Part shown: one piece after another, positions 38,981-52,821 of the stretch
How the letters are laid out: each line of letters opens with the position of its first letter
How positions within the stretch are numbered: position 1 is the first letter of the stretch
Assembly (NCBI GenBank): GCA_026929865.2
Contig: CM049411.1
Location: 6,446,501 to 6,510,500 of the forward strand
Source: Hyperoplus lanceolatus
Lineage: Eukaryota; Chordata; Actinopteri; Uranoscopiformes; Ammodytidae
Length of the DNA stretch: 64,000 bases
Reading direction: 5' to 3'
The notes under the pieces: model-generated
What the model was told of the DNA's origin: nothing
What the model saw: the letters and a program-made list of their open reading frames with translations, nothing else
Database searches by the model: none
Translations under genes and position numbers: made by a program

Positions 38981-39311
38981 TTAAAGGTGGAGTCAGCAAA
39001 TCTGGAGAATACTTGGTGTCAAAATCACTTTTTGTCAAATTCAGTGAATATTGACTTGTCATGACCCGTCCATACTGTGTGTGCTCATAGGCTCTGTAAA
39101 CTGGCATGTGAACAAAGGGTATGTAAACAAAGAGGGCCCACAGTAGTGTATCAACACGCCCGTTTACAGAGCCTAGGCTGTGTATTAACAATGGATTTTG
39201 CACAAACAGTATGGACAGGTAGCAGACCGTTATATCGAGATATTCACGTATTTTGACAAAAAAGTGATTTTGTCAGCAAGCGTTCTCCAGAATCGCTGAC
39301 TTCACCTTTAA
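38981..39311 (+). mobile_element. Palindromic MITE family A, complete copy (331 bp)
   Basis: Both ends are present: TTAAAGGTGGAGTCAGC at the left and GCTGACTTCACCTTTAA at the right, with further inverted similarity inward (TCTGGAGAA versus TTCTCCAGA, and TCACTTTTTGTC versus GACAAAAAAGTGA). Interior inverted blocks CATAGGCTCTGTAAAC and GTTTACAGAGCCTAGG let the whole element fold into a long hairpin. No protein is encoded. Other copies lie at 2308, 4650, 6638 and 59566. Confidence 0.88.
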
Positions 39312-39599
39312 ATGGGACAGAGCAGAAGGAGGAGAGCCATGTAGGGTCTGACTGTCTGGGCCACTGCGGCAGGAACAAGAGGCACCTGCACAGAGTCAAC
39401 AGACAGGACGTCTTTGGGGCCCCGATAGAGACTTATGGGCGCTGTCAGCCGTCCAGGGCCGTGTCCTTACTGTCACACTGTATGATGGAGCACAGAGAGA
39501 GGCTTTACAATGCTTCGGTTGGTCCCACGGAGGTCGCAAAGTGTTTTCTGTTTCCTTTTTCTACTAAGGGAAGTGATTCTCTGCAAGTTGAAAATATTA

Positions 39600-40762
39600 C
39601 AGTTTTTCTCAGTTGCTTTGGTGCTTTTCTCAGATCAGAATGAAAATTCTCATAACTTTTAGTTCAACCTCCGCAACATTTAGTCATTTGAGCACATCAT
39701 AGTAGCAATTTCTCCTTCCTCTGAACAAATTGTAAATGCTTTTGGACATGTATCAGTTGCTTTCATACAATTATCTGCTGTTTTATAACATTGTCATTTG
39801 CTTATGTCATGTCAGTCAAAATTATACTTCTGGATGCTGAATAGTTGTTCCCAATAAAACTAATAGTCTTAATTTCATTGCCTGAGTCATTACATACAAA
39901 ATTGTTGAACTAGTTATCAAATTCTGTCAAGCAAATTGTTTACCTTTCTTTATAATCTTTTCCTGGAAATGTCTCCTAAATTGAACAATTGCTCTCAGGT
40001 GGACTTCAGCTTTCACTCACGAGGAGGTGTGTGAAGTATTAGTTGTAACCAATGACTTTCCTCACTGCATTGCAAGGGATAATATCCGTTGTGATGTAGA
40101 TGAAAATATGTGGCCAGACAGACAGGAATGTCTGGATGTGCCAGAATGATTTACCTATATATGTTCAGTTACAATATGTCCTTTTATATTGTTCACATTT
40201 GTGCACAGCTCTACCAAAAGTGTGTTTTTTTAATGTTTGTTCTAAATAAGTGACTGAAGTGTATTTTTCTTTTGCACAATTCTATAGAATTGCAAAGAGC
40301 ATGTACAGTAAAAATGTGAAACATACGTATTCAGTGTCTTGTATTCACTTACTCCCCTAACTACAGCAATGTGTAACCTTACTGTAGTTTTCAAATGGCT
40401 GTACAAGTAGTGTGTAGTGCTGTCTTGAGCATTTTCAGGTAGTGTTACCGAGTTCTGACCTTTTTTTGCATTGGAAAACACTGAGAGAATAAACTGTCAT
40501 AATGAAAACATGACAAAGCCATTTGACTATCCTGCTCATAAACGATGGTGTCAAGACTTCTCATTTTGATGACACTGGCAGTTTCATTGACACGAATACT
40601 TGCTTTTGAGGAATAGACTATCCATTTTGAGCAAGTGATGTACTTTTGCAGGTTATCCACTAGGTTTTGCAGTTTGCACTAATTGTTTTGAGAAATGCAC
40701 TAACTGCTGTGCAAATGTTAATAGTGATGTTAGAAAAGCACCAAAGCGACTGAAAAAAACTG
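39600..40762 (+). mobile_element. Decayed Tc1/mariner-type transposon
   Basis: The ends read CAGTTTTTCTCAGTTGCTTT and, inverted, CAGTTTTTTTCAGTCGCTTT. Similarity continues through GGTGCTTTTCT, giving terminal inverted repeats of about 40 bp. TA dinucleotides flank both ends exactly (39598-39599 and 40763-40764), and the termini are CAGT/ACTG, as in the Tc1/IS630 group. At 1163 bp it is near full length for the group, but the transposase frame is destroyed. Confidence 0.85.
40066..40149 (+). pseudogene. Relic of a transposase C-terminus inside the Tc1-like element
   Basis: A short open stretch reads CIARDNIRCDVDENMWPDRQ and ends with a stop at 40147-40149. The DVDENMWPD pattern resembles the C-terminal end of a fish Tc1/IS630-like DDE transposase that I recall from other teleost genomes. 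Upstream the frame degenerates and the catalytic region is not recognisable. The relic is in the expected orientation within the inverted repeats. It is not functional. Confidence 0.55.
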
Positions 40763-40764
40763 TA

Positions 40765-40947
40765 AACAGGATAAAAGATCAATAATGATATAATAGTTAA
40801 TGATATAATTGATCTATGCTTTATGGATCAGTTATTATTAATCATGATCAGGTTGCCAGGATGTGATGGCCCTTTGGTGTTTATGCTCCAGAATTCCTCT
40901 TATATTTTAGCTCTTTATTTGTGAATGAAAAGCCATAGAATTGTTAC
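40765..40947. other. Short non-coding spacer
   Basis: AT-rich spacer between the Tc1-like element and the tetranucleotide array; nothing recognised. Confidence 0.5.
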
Positions 40948-41059
<112 letters not shown>

Positions 41060-41499
41060 GTCCGAGGCTATACAAACACACTCCCTAGAGATATAAATCT
41101 TAGCTTTTACAAGCTACCCTGTAAACTCACCATGACAGTAAATGTCATAGAGTTCAAAGACACTGCAGTTGTTTGATGAAGAAAACACACAGTTAATGAA
41201 GCCCATTCATCAATCAAGCATCTGCTTCTGCACAGTTTGTTGCGGTCAGGAGGAATCCCCGGCATGTGGAGTGTGGTTTTTAAGGAGTGCTGGAAGCAGC
41301 CACCTCTCCAGGCGCGCTCTCAACAACACAATGCCGCCGTCGAACTTGACTCTTGTAGGGATGGCTATGTGAAACCCATGGAGACATTGAGAGTCTATGG
41401 CATTCTTCTTTAATTAATCAGATCAAGGCATGTTGAGATCAAATGGACTACAACCACTCCCATGACAGGGCGGGGGGGGGGGGGGGGGGTGGAGATTCT
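41060..41499. other. Non-coding stretch with an 18-G run
   Basis: No gene recognised. An uninterrupted G run occupies 41472-41489; frames crossing it are artefacts. Confidence 0.55.
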
Positions 41500-41680
41500 C
41501 AAGCATTTTTCAAATTGCTTTACAGAATACTTTTGTCTACCTGTGTTCAATCTTTCATTATGGTTTCATTATCTCTTAACCGCAATCTCGATATGTTTCC
41601 TATGTGTAAATTTGTCCTGTATTTTTAAGCAATTGCCTTGTGTCTGAATCGTGCTATACAAATAAACTTACCTTGCATGC
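41500..41680 (+). mobile_element. 3' tail of an L2-like LINE
   Basis: The segment 41636-41676 (GCCTTGTGTCTGAATCGTGC, then TATACAAATAAACTTACCTTG) is nearly identical to the 3' end of the L2-like fragment at 58231-58275. No open frame is preserved upstream, so only the tail is certain; the left boundary is approximate. Confidence 0.65.
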
Positions 41681-41682
41681 CA

Positions 41683-45235
<3,553 letters not shown>

Positions 45236-45874
45236 CCATTCCTCTTCAGTGGAGGTAGGATACATACTGTTTGCCCCTTGCTCCTTCCTGCTGAGTTAGT
45301 AATGCTGACTAAGGGACCGATCTCAGCGTACAGTGATAACGACATGAAATGAACCAAGGCCTCTCCGAGCAACAGTGAAACTCAGGCATGTGAATTGAGC
45401 CGAACTAAAAACCTGGTAAGGACTGCAAAGAGGGAAGAAAAAAATATGGTGGCCCTGCAGATAGCAGCATGTAATTTTTTTTATCTCTGGGCTGTGAGTT
45501 ATACCTCATCATAAACAAAGAAAATAAAGTCGGTAGAGTGTTTCTAGGTTCCTAGTCCCAGGCTTGTATACTGATCTCGGGGAGAATTTGGAGATGATGC
45601 CAACACTTTCTTTTTTATAAATGGAAAAGTTCACAGCAAGATATATACAGATGGTAGACCGTGTGAGTCATAAAAAGAGACACTTTCTCACAGCACTTTT
45701 TTTTTTTTAAATTTGATGAACAATTAGCTTTAGCTGTCATAACAGTAATAATCCTACCCACGCCCCAGTATCAGAATGCTCTCACACCGCACAATTCCCT
45801 GAGAAGAACTGTTTCCATGTGAAAAAGAAAAATACAGGGTTTGATAGTCATGCCCAGCTATCATTCATGCTGTT
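45236..45874. other. Non-coding stretch, no gene seen
   Basis: No exon, RNA gene or repeat recognised before the hAT at 45883. Confidence 0.5.
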
Positions 45875-45882
45875 GTTTGTCG

Positions 45883-46519
45883 TAGGGCTGGGTATCGTCA
45901 AGGACTTCGCGATACGATACGTATCACGATACACTGGTCACGATACGATATATCACGATATATTGCGTATCTTGATATATCACGATATATTTTGCGATAT
46001 TCCTTAAACAAGTTGCCTTGTCAAACATAACATCACAATATAGTGATAATTGTACAGACAAATGAAGTCAAAACTATTTCATTCACAACTTCCTTGACTA
46101 TTTTTCTTCCTTTGTTTTGGTTTTGGCAAATTATCAAACACTGCTGCAGCTGCCATAACATCAAAATAACAAATCAAATTCACTCTTGTACTAACTGTAC
46201 AGGACACAATGAAAATGAAAACACATCAGTGTGCTTTTGTGACACAGTGAATCTTAAGTATTTTTATAAACAAAACTGATCTAACTTCAATAGTCAGTAT
46301 CCTAGAGGCTCAGGCCTGACAGCAGACATGGGTTTGAATCTGACCCGTGGTTGTTTCATTCCCTCTCTGCCCCACTTCATATCTGTATCTCTGCACTGTT
46401 AATAAAGCCTTGAAAAGCAAAAAAAAAAAAAATCGATATTTTGATATAAAAATCGATACTGATATCGGGAAACTAAGTATCGCGATATATCGATATTTCG
46501 ATTTTTTGACACAGCCCTA
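45883..46519. mobile_element. Non-autonomous hAT transposon with 8-bp target duplication
   Basis: The ends are TAGGGCTGGGTATCG and GACACAGCCCTA. The identical octamer GTTTGTCG flanks it at 45875-45882 and 46520-46527, as expected for hAT. Both ends carry arrays of CGATA/TATCG motifs (45885-46000 and 46430-46500), which pair with each other and could be subterminal transposase-binding sites. The element is 637 bp including a SINE and has no transposase. Confidence 0.92.
46300..46433 (+). mobile_element. tRNA-derived SINE fragment nested in the hAT
   Basis: It has a degenerate B box GGTTTGAATCTGACCC at 46331-46346. A C-rich body (CCCTCTCTGCCCCACTTCAT) follows, then TTAATAAAGCCTTGAAAAGC and a run of A to 46433. 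This is the layout of a widespread percomorph tRNA-derived SINE. The head is truncated, and I found no clear target duplication. Confidence 0.65.
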
Positions 46520-46527
46520 GTTTGTCG

Positions 46528-46802
46528 TGCGAAAGTGAGAGCCGCAAAGGCATACATTCCTTTTTTTTTTGTTTATGAGTTTCTCAGGAAAATACTTCTT
46601 TATAGTGCTGATCCTCCCAGAATCATCTGTTCCAATAAAGTAAAAAAATTGATTTTTAGGCAATTTGACCACATCAAAATAATTGTACTTTCCGGGACTT
46701 TCTATGCAATCTGGATCAAAAGCAGGACACTGAATTAGGCATATATAAAGCTTTATTGGCCATGCCTTAAACTATGCTTAACTATAATCCAAAAAGGTTC
46801 AT
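46528..46802. other. Short non-coding spacer
   Basis: AT-rich spacer between two transposons; nothing recognised. Confidence 0.5.
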
Positions 46803-47052
46803 TTAAAGCTACTACGAAGAACTTTCACTTTGTGTTAATTCTTGCACCCTCTTTGGACAAAAGCGGTAGTGTTTTTACGACGCCAGCTGTTGTTCCTGGA
46901 TGAGCGTACCTATGACAAAGACATTAAAAAAACTATAAAAATAGCATTATTTTCACTGATGGTCTTGTTTGCTGTTACATGTAATTCATGATCATGAGAG
47001 GAAAAATTTGACTGTTTCAGAAATATTTAAAAGTTCCTCATAGCAGCTTTAA
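46803..47052. mobile_element. MITE with 22-bp inverted repeats, 250 bp
   Basis: The left end TTAAAGCTACTACGAAGAAC and the inverted right end TTAAAGCTGCTATGAGGAAC differ at four positions; similarity continues through TTT. There is no coding sequence. It shares the TTAAAGC start with MITE family B but has a different interior. Confidence 0.75.
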
Positions 47053-47793
47053 GTTGAATGTTCCAGACTAGTATTAACTTTTAGTACCGTGACACATTTC
47101 GACTGCTAAACTAAAAGTCAAAACTAGTCTGTGTACAAGAACATTTCAAGGTCATTCTAGTAAACTATATATCTGCCTTATCCTCTCCTGGGTCTCACCC
47201 CCATGGCTACACGGATAGGAAGCAATTTTACTCAATTTCCACTTGGAGCCGATTGCATTGAAATGGTCCAACGGGGGTCTGAATAAAATGGGAAAAGAAA
47301 AAGAAAAAGAAAAAAAACAACGAAGGCCTGATTAATCGGCAACAGAGCCTCGAGAATGCAACCGCTTCCATGTGGTGGAATTCTACAAACTGTATTTATC
47401 GGAGGAATATTATATGGAGTTCAGGGTTTGTAATGCTATGTCCGCCCTAAAATAACCCCCTCAGCTGAAGGGAACTATGACATAAACATACAAACAAGCA
47501 TAAAAGGCACCGGACTGTCTGTGGAAGTAGTCATAAACCCTAAGGGAAGAAATGCTTGAGTTTGTTGTTCTGGGAAAGGGGAATACGCCACTGTTTACTT
47601 CTCAGATCCTGCACAATCTGTTTTGCAGTGCCAGGGAACGGAGCATGGTGTCTGTGGTTTTTCCCAGATAGGCTACACGAGATACAATGTATCCTCCTCA
47701 AGGGAGGTTAGAGGCACCGGGTAACAAGGGGGAGGGCTCAGCTGCTAAACCACTGTGCCAACCGAGTGGTGAAATGATGCCATAGAGATCCAT
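47053..47793. other. Non-coding stretch, no gene seen
   Basis: An A-rich low-complexity segment lies near 47290-47325. No exon or RNA gene is recognised. It ends at the MITE that hosts the retrotransposon. Confidence 0.5.
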
Positions 47794-48051
47794 TTAAAGC
47801 GGTAATGCGTAACTTCTGTTGTCCCTCCTAGGGAATTCTGAGGAATTACAACAACACTGTTGGTGCATCTACTTGAGGTAAGCCTTTGATGATCGCCCTT
47901 GGATTGTAAACATTTGGCTGTACATGCAGGTTTTTTTCTTAGCAGTAAAATCAACAACTGAAACATATCATGGGAGCATCATGGGATTTTTTCTGAGCTC
48001 CTTTGCCAGTGTCACCAGATTATAAACGCTGCCATACTGAGATATACAGAG
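47794..48051 (-). repeat. MITE family B, left part, split by the retrotransposon
   Basis: It starts TTAAAGCGGTAATGCGTAAC and continues as the reverse complement of 20280-20536 (TTCTGTTGTCCC, AATTACAACAACACTG, GCCATACTGAGA). The MITE resumes at 53281 after the insertion. The last five bases, CAGAG (48047-48051), are the retrotransposon's target duplication. Confidence 0.82.
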
Positions 48052-48505
48052 TGTCAGGGTTGACACAAAATGGCAGGCAAGGACCCAATAGCACGACAGA
48101 CACACAGTTCAGGTTCAGCAACAAAGGTTTAATGAAGAGCAGTTCAAATCAGGTAGTTGGTATCAAGGCAAACAAATCCAGTAGGGGCAGGCAAAAGGGT
48201 AGTCCAAGGTCAGAAGGGTGGGTCAAAACGCAAGTAGGCAGGCAGGCAGGAAAACAGGCAAGAATACAGAATAGGCTGGAGAGCTACGTAACACGAAAGA
48301 CAATCTGGCAGAGAACTGAGGGAATGAACCGGTATATATTCTGTGGGGCTAATAGCTGATGGGGAGCAGGTGAGTATGGTTAGGCCAGGTGAAAGTAATC
48401 AACAGGGAGTGCAGAGCAGGGGGCAGTGGCCGGGTCTGAAATGACAAGAGAGTTAGAATGGGAACAGACAAGTGAAAAAACTAAACTGTGGCTGAAGTAG
48501 TGACA
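48052..48505 (-). repeat. 3' LTR of the chromovirus
   Basis: 454 bp, TGTCA...TGACA. Differences from the 5' LTR are at 48149, 48340, 48424 and 48499. The minus-strand ATTAAA at 48128-48133, about 76 bp before the LTR end, is the likely polyadenylation signal of the element's RNA. The pol frame's final codons run into this LTR. Confidence 0.97.
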
Positions 48506-49048
48506 GAACCCCCCCTTCTAGGGACGGCTCCTGACGTCCCACCAGGCTGGTCAGGATGGTGGAATGTAATGATGAGGTCGGGGTCCAAGATGTGGCGAGC
48601 CGGAACCCACGAGCGCTCCTCAGGGCCATAACCCTCCCAATCAACCAAGTACTGGAAACCCCTTCCCCGTCGTCGCGACCTGATGAGACGACGAACCGAG
48701 TAGGCAGGCCCCCCATCAAAGAGCTGGGGGGGGCGGCGGGGGTCTGGAGGAGGGCTGGAGCTGGGACTCTTTAACGGGTTTGATCTTGGATACATGGAAG
48801 GTGGGATGGATCCTCATGGAGCGAGGAAGACGGAGACGGACTGCAGCAGGATTGATGACTTTACTGATGGAGAACGGACCCACAAACCTGGGAGCCAACT
48901 TCCTAGACTCCACCGGAGTGGAAGATCCCGTGTAGACAACCAAACCTTCTGACCCGGAGTGTAACCGGGTGCAGGGATAGGCATATCTCTGGTATTGGTC
49001 GGACGAGCGCAGGAGAGCAGCACGGGCCCGCACCCAGGTGCGCCGACA
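48481..49048 (-). pseudogene. Integrase C-terminus and chromodomain, separated from pol by a stop and a frame change
   Basis: Downstream of the TGA at 49049 the same frame continues to 48716 with a typical integrase C-terminal segment ([17 protein letters not shown], then [13 protein letters not shown]). The chromodomain is in the next frame, after a run of eight G on the plus strand (48726-48733). Its residues [11 protein letters not shown] and [17 protein letters not shown] (coding about 48705-48556) carry the aromatic positions that bind methylated histone tails and direct insertion in this group. The reading ends at TAG 48481-48483, inside the 3' LTR. The frame change sits in the homopolymer, so it may be slippage in the genome or a sequencing error. 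Confidence 0.88.
48509..48519 (-). other. Polypurine tract
   Basis: On the coding strand AGAAGGGGGGG lies three bases upstream of the 3' LTR, the expected position of the primer for second-strand DNA synthesis. Confidence 0.85.
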
Positions 49049-51916
49049 TCACTGGACGAACGCCTGGACAGACGGGACACTGGCCTCTCGCTCCTGCTCA
49101 GGGAACAATGGAGGTTGATATCCTCGAGAGCACTGGAAGGGGGAAAGGCCTGTTGCTGAGCTTGGAAGTGTATTGTGAGCATACTCCACCCATAGGAGCT
49201 GCTTGGACCAGGAGGACGGGTTCTGGGATGTGATGCAGCGCAAGGCAGTCTCCATCTCCTGGTTCATCCGCTCAGTCTGGCCGTTGGATTGAGGATGGAA
49301 ACCCGAGGATAAACTGACCGTGGCCCCCAACAACTGGCAAAACTCTGTCCAGAAACGAGAAGGGAACTGCGGCCCCCGGTCGGAGACAATGTCACAGGGG
49401 AGGCCGTGCAGACGGAAAACATGATGCAACATAATTTCAGCTGTCTCCTTGGCAGATGGTAACTTGGGCAATGGAACAAACTGAGCAGATTTAGAAAATC
49501 TGTCCACAATAGTAAGAATAGTGGTGTTACCCTCGGAGGGAGGCAGTCCGGTGACGAAGTCGATCGAGATGTGGTACCACGGATGTCGAGGAATAGGCAG
49601 TGGCTGAAGAAGGCCGGCAGGGGCATGGCGAGCGATCTTGTGCTGAGAGCAAACACAGCAAGCAGCGATGAACTCCTTGGCGTCCTCTTCCATGGTAGCC
49701 CACCAGAACCGTTGCTTCAGCAGGGCTAGAGTGCGCCTAACCCCTGGATGACAGGCAAGGCGAGAAGAATGTCCCCACTGGAGGACCTGAGAGCGGAGAT
49801 TCACAGGCACATACAGACGATTATCAGGGCAAGCACTGGGAGCCAGGTGGTCGGCCTGAGACTGTTTTACCCTGTCCACAATGTCCCAGGTAACAGCGCA
49901 GATGACCATCTTAGTGGGGAGGATGCTCTCAGGATGTGTGGGAACGTGTTCGGATTGGAACTGACGGGACAGGGCATCTGGTTTGACGTTCCTTGAACCT
50001 GGGCGATAAGACAGGGTAAAATCAAAACGATTAAAGAACAACGCCCACCTGGCCTGACGGGAGTTCAACCGTTTGGCTGACCGGATGTACTTCAGGTTTT
50101 TGTGGTCCGTCCACACCACAAACGGATTCTTCGCCCCCTCCAACCAGTGCCTCCACTCCTCGAGAGCCATCTTAACCGCCAATAGCTCCCGGTTTCCAAC
50201 GTCATAATTTCTCTCTGCTGGAGACAATTTGCGGGAGAAAAAGGCACATGGATGTAACTTTTGGTCTTTACCTGACCACTGAGACAGGACTGCCCCCACC
50301 CTGGAGTCTGACGCATCCACCTCTACGACAAACTGGCGTTCTGGATCTGGTAGGATGAGGATGGGAGCAGAAGAGAACCGTGACCTTAACTCGCTGAACA
50401 CCCTTCCTGCAGCAGGGGACCATTGGAAGGCTACCCTTTGGGAGGTGAGGGCTGTCAGGGGAGCTGCTACAGAACTGTAGTTGCGGATAAACCTACGGTA
50501 GAAATTGGCAAACCCCAGGAATTGTTGAAGCTTCTTTCGAGTGGTGGGGACCGGCCAATCCACCACCGCTTTAACCTTGGTGGGATCCATGTGAATACTA
50601 CCGACTGAAATTATGTATCCCAGGAACGACACCTCAGTGGCATGGAACTCGGACTTCTCGACCTTCACGAAAAGCTGATTCTCTAGGAGTCTCTGGAGAA
50701 CCCTGCAGACATGCTGCACATGGTCCTGTTCGGACTTGGAGAAGATGAGGATGTCATCAAGATAAACAAACACAAATACATTGAGAAAATCCCGGAGCAC
50801 ATCATTCACTAAGGCTTGGAATACTGCAGGAGCATTAGTGAGTCCGAAAGGCATTACCAGGTACTCGTAGTGGCCCCTAGGGGTATTGAACGCCGTCTTC
50901 CACTCATCCCCCTCCCGAATGCGAACTAGGTGATAGGCATTCCTGAGATCAAGCTTGGTAAACACAGTGGCCCCTTGCAAAAGTTCAAATGCAGAAGAGA
51001 TGAGTGGGAGGGGGTACCTGTTCTTAATGGTGACATCATTCAGACCGCGGTAATCGATGCAGGGCCGGAGGGATTTGTCCTTCTTACCCACGAAGAAAAA
51101 CCCTGCTCCAGCAGGCGATGAAGAGGGACGGATGAGGCCTGCTGCCAGTGAGTTGTTTATGTATTCGTCCATGGTCTTGGTTTCCGGGACTGACAGAGAG
51201 TAGAGTCTCCCCCTGGGCGGGGATGAGCCAGGGAGGAGGTCAATGGCACAATCATACGGGCGGTGTGGGGGGAGAGAGGTGGCCCGTACCTTGTTAAACA
51301 CCTCCTTTAAGTCGTAGTACTCCGACGGGACACCTGAGAGATCTGGGAACTCATTAGAAGAAGGGGTGTTGCAGGCAGGTAACAAAGCAGATTTCAGACA
51401 GACCGCAAGACATTGATCACTCCATTGTAGAATGGAACCAGTTCTCCAGTCAATGTGTGGATTATGTTTAATTAACCAAGGATGCCCCAAGACAACTGGC
51501 TGCTGAGGTGCATTAATCAGGTGAAAGGTTAGAGATTCAGTGTGGTTACCTGATATGCCCAGATGAATAGGAACTGTGCGATGGGTTACTGTGCAGAGGA
51601 GACGCCCATCGAGAGCAGTAGCCTCAATAGGCTCGGCCAAGGGTTCCTGGTTAATACCCAGCTGCATGGCAAGGCCCCGATCCAGAAGGTTAGTGTCAGC
51701 TCCAGAGTCAATGAGGACAGCGACAGTATGGGATAGTCCATTACAGTTGAGCTGGGCATGAAGTAGTGCTCGAGAGGGCCTTTCAGAGTTCCTGATACGG
51801 CTCACCAGCTCCCTCTGGATTCCAGGTGAGCCCTGTCTTTTACTGGACAGGATGACACGTAATGGCCTCCCTACCCACAGTACATGCAACAGTTCTCCCT
51901 TTGGCGCCGTTGTCAT
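49049..51916 (-). CDS. pol: Pol core: protease, reverse transcriptase, RNase H, integrase
   Basis: The 955-codon open frame encodes the enzymes that copy and insert the element. Retropepsin has DSGAD at residues 70-74. Reverse transcriptase spans about 215-445, with Asp323 in KLDLRNAYH and the YLDD box at 385-388. RNase H spans about 525-650 with Asp534, Glu577, Asp604 and Asp647. Integrase has an HHCC zinc-binding segment (His715/723, Cys753/756) and the catalytic D786, D846, E882; the last two are separated by 35 residues, as expected. The frame lies -1 to gag and overlaps it, so it would normally be expressed as a Gag-Pol fusion. The ATG at 51916 is probably not a real start. The frame ends early at TGA (49049-49051), after the integrase core and before the integrase C-terminus and chromodomain. 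All catalytic residues are intact. Confidence 0.95.
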   Translation of the reverse strand: MTTAPKGELLHVLWVGRPLRVILSSKRQGSPGIQRELVSRIRNSERPSRALLHAQLNCNGLSHTVAVLIDSGADTNLLDRGLAMQLGINQEPLAEPIEATALDGRLLCTVTHRTVPIHLGISGNHTESLTFHLINAPQQPVVLGHPWLIKHNPHIDWRTGSILQWSDQCLAVCLKSALLPACNTPSSNEFPDLSGVPSEYYDLKEVFNKVRATSLPPHRPYDCAIDLLPGSSPPRGRLYSLSVPETKTMDEYINNSLAAGLIRPSSSPAGAGFFFVGKKDKSLRPCIDYRGLNDVTIKNRYPLPLISSAFELLQGATVFTKLDLRNAYHLVRIREGDEWKTAFNTPRGHYEYLVMPFGLTNAPAVFQALVNDVLRDFLNVFVFVYLDDILIFSKSEQDHVQHVCRVLQRLLENQLFVKVEKSEFHATEVSFLGYIISVGSIHMDPTKVKAVVDWPVPTTRKKLQQFLGFANFYRRFIRNYSSVAAPLTALTSQRVAFQWSPAAGRVFSELRSRFSSAPILILPDPERQFVVEVDASDSRVGAVLSQWSGKDQKLHPCAFFSRKLSPAERNYDVGNRELLAVKMALEEWRHWLEGAKNPFVVWTDHKNLKYIRSAKRLNSRQARWALFFNRFDFTLSYRPGSRNVKPDALSRQFQSEHVPTHPESILPTKMVICAVTWDIVDRVKQSQADHLAPSACPDNRLYVPVNLRSQVLQWGHSSRLACHPGVRRTLALLKQRFWWATMEEDAKEFIAACCVCSQHKIARHAPAGLLQPLPIPRHPWYHISIDFVTGLPPSEGNTTILTIVDRFSKSAQFVPLPKLPSAKETAEIMLHHVFRLHGLPCDIVSDRGPQFPSRFWTEFCQLLGATVSLSSGFHPQSNGQTERMNQEMETALRCITSQNPSSWSKQLLWVEYAHNTLPSSATGLSPFQCSRGYQPPLFPEQEREASVPSVQAFVQ

Positions 51917-52803
51917 TCAGCAGCTGACAGCCTGGTCCTGCCCAGCTGCATGGGTTCAACTGGGTCACTAGAGGCAGCAGCGGTAGGAAAACACATTGAA
52001 GTGGAAGGTGAAGCTGGAGGACGTGGAAGGCAACGGGAAGTGCTGGTCAGTGCCCTCTCTCATCTCCTCTCCTGGATACGTACATCGATGCGGATAGCGG
52101 CGGCGATGAGAACGTCCAAATCCCCTGGAGGGTCCCGGGCCGCCAGCTCGTCCTTGATGGCATCAGAAAGTCCGTTGTAAAAGGCGTCAGCCAGGGAGGA
52201 AGAGTTCCAGTCACTCTCTGCAGCGATAGTCCGGAACTCAATGAAATAATCAGTCACTCTCCGGCTCCCCTGAGCCAGGCTAAACAGTCCCCGAGCAGCC
52301 TCTCGACCAGGGGTAGCATGATCAAACACCTTCCGAAGACCCTCAGAGAAGGCAGCCACAGAAGAACAGAGAGCCGACTGCTTCTCCCACTCGGCGGCAC
52401 CCCAGTTCCGGGCCCGCCCAGTAAGCTGGGTGATCATGAAAGCCACTCTCGACCTCTCCGTGGGATATGTGAGAGGCTGTAGTTCAAAAGTCAATGAGCA
52501 CAGAGTCAGAAAGGAGCGGCAAGTATCTGGAGCTCCAGAAAAGCGCTCTAGAGCACTTAAGCGGGGCTCTGGACGGGAGACAGCAGGAACAGGAGGGCTG
52601 TTGGGTGGTTGAACCGCTGGGGTCTGACTGGCCTGTGTGAGCTGCTGGAGCTGGCCGCTCAGAGCCTCAAAATGCTGATTGTGACGTGCCGAAGCTTCCT
52701 GGAAAGCCACTTCCATAGCGGTGAACTGTCTCAAATGCTGGTGTAGAGCGGCACCTTGTGCTGCCACTTCTTGCTTAATGGCCTCTGTGTCGGCTGGGTC
52801 CAT
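51802..52803 (-). pseudogene. gag: gag of the chromovirus, with three premature stops
   Basis: Gag forms the particle shell that packages the element's RNA. The frame starts at the ATG only 18 bp after the LTR (52803) and spans 333 codons to TGA at 51802-51804. The N-terminal part is Q/A-rich and helical (about residues 1-60); a capsid-like region of the Ty3/sushi type follows (about 65-240). Near codon 305 is a C-x2-C-x4-H-x4-C zinc knuckle for RNA binding. In-frame stops interrupt it at codon 248 (TGA, 52060-52062), codon 297 (TGA, 51913-51915) and codon 311 (TAG, 51871-51873, inside the knuckle). Each is one C-to-T transition from a sense codon. The pol frame overlaps gag's end in the -1 frame, but I see no clean slippery heptamer. 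As it stands, only a 247-residue product without the knuckle could be made. Confidence 0.9.
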
Positions 52804-52821
52804 CTTCTGGCTAGATTGTAC
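52804..52821 (-). other. Self-priming type primer-binding site
   Basis: Directly after the 5' LTR the coding strand reads GTACAATCTAGCCAGAAG and then the gag ATG. It does not start with TGG, so a tRNA 3' CCA end would not pair. ACAATCT (52813-52819) is complementary to AGATTGT in the predicted transcript leader (53070-53076), and CAGA pairs with TCTG just upstream of that in the RNA, giving 11 pairs around a small internal loop. This is the arrangement known for Tf1/sushi self-primed elements; use here is inferred. Confidence 0.65.

Noticed and set aside
46331..46346. tRNA gene at 46.33 kb
   Set aside because: Only a degenerate B box is present, with no A box, and an A tail follows; it is a SINE fragment.
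48003..48359. 118-codon plus-strand frame at 48.0 kb and its near duplicate at 52830-53129
   Set aside because: They are antisense readings of the two LTRs; the near identity of the two frames only reflects LTR identity.
49748..52180. Plus-strand frames of 60-98 codons across the retrotransposon
   Set aside because: They are antisense to gag and pol, which have clear domains on the minus strand.
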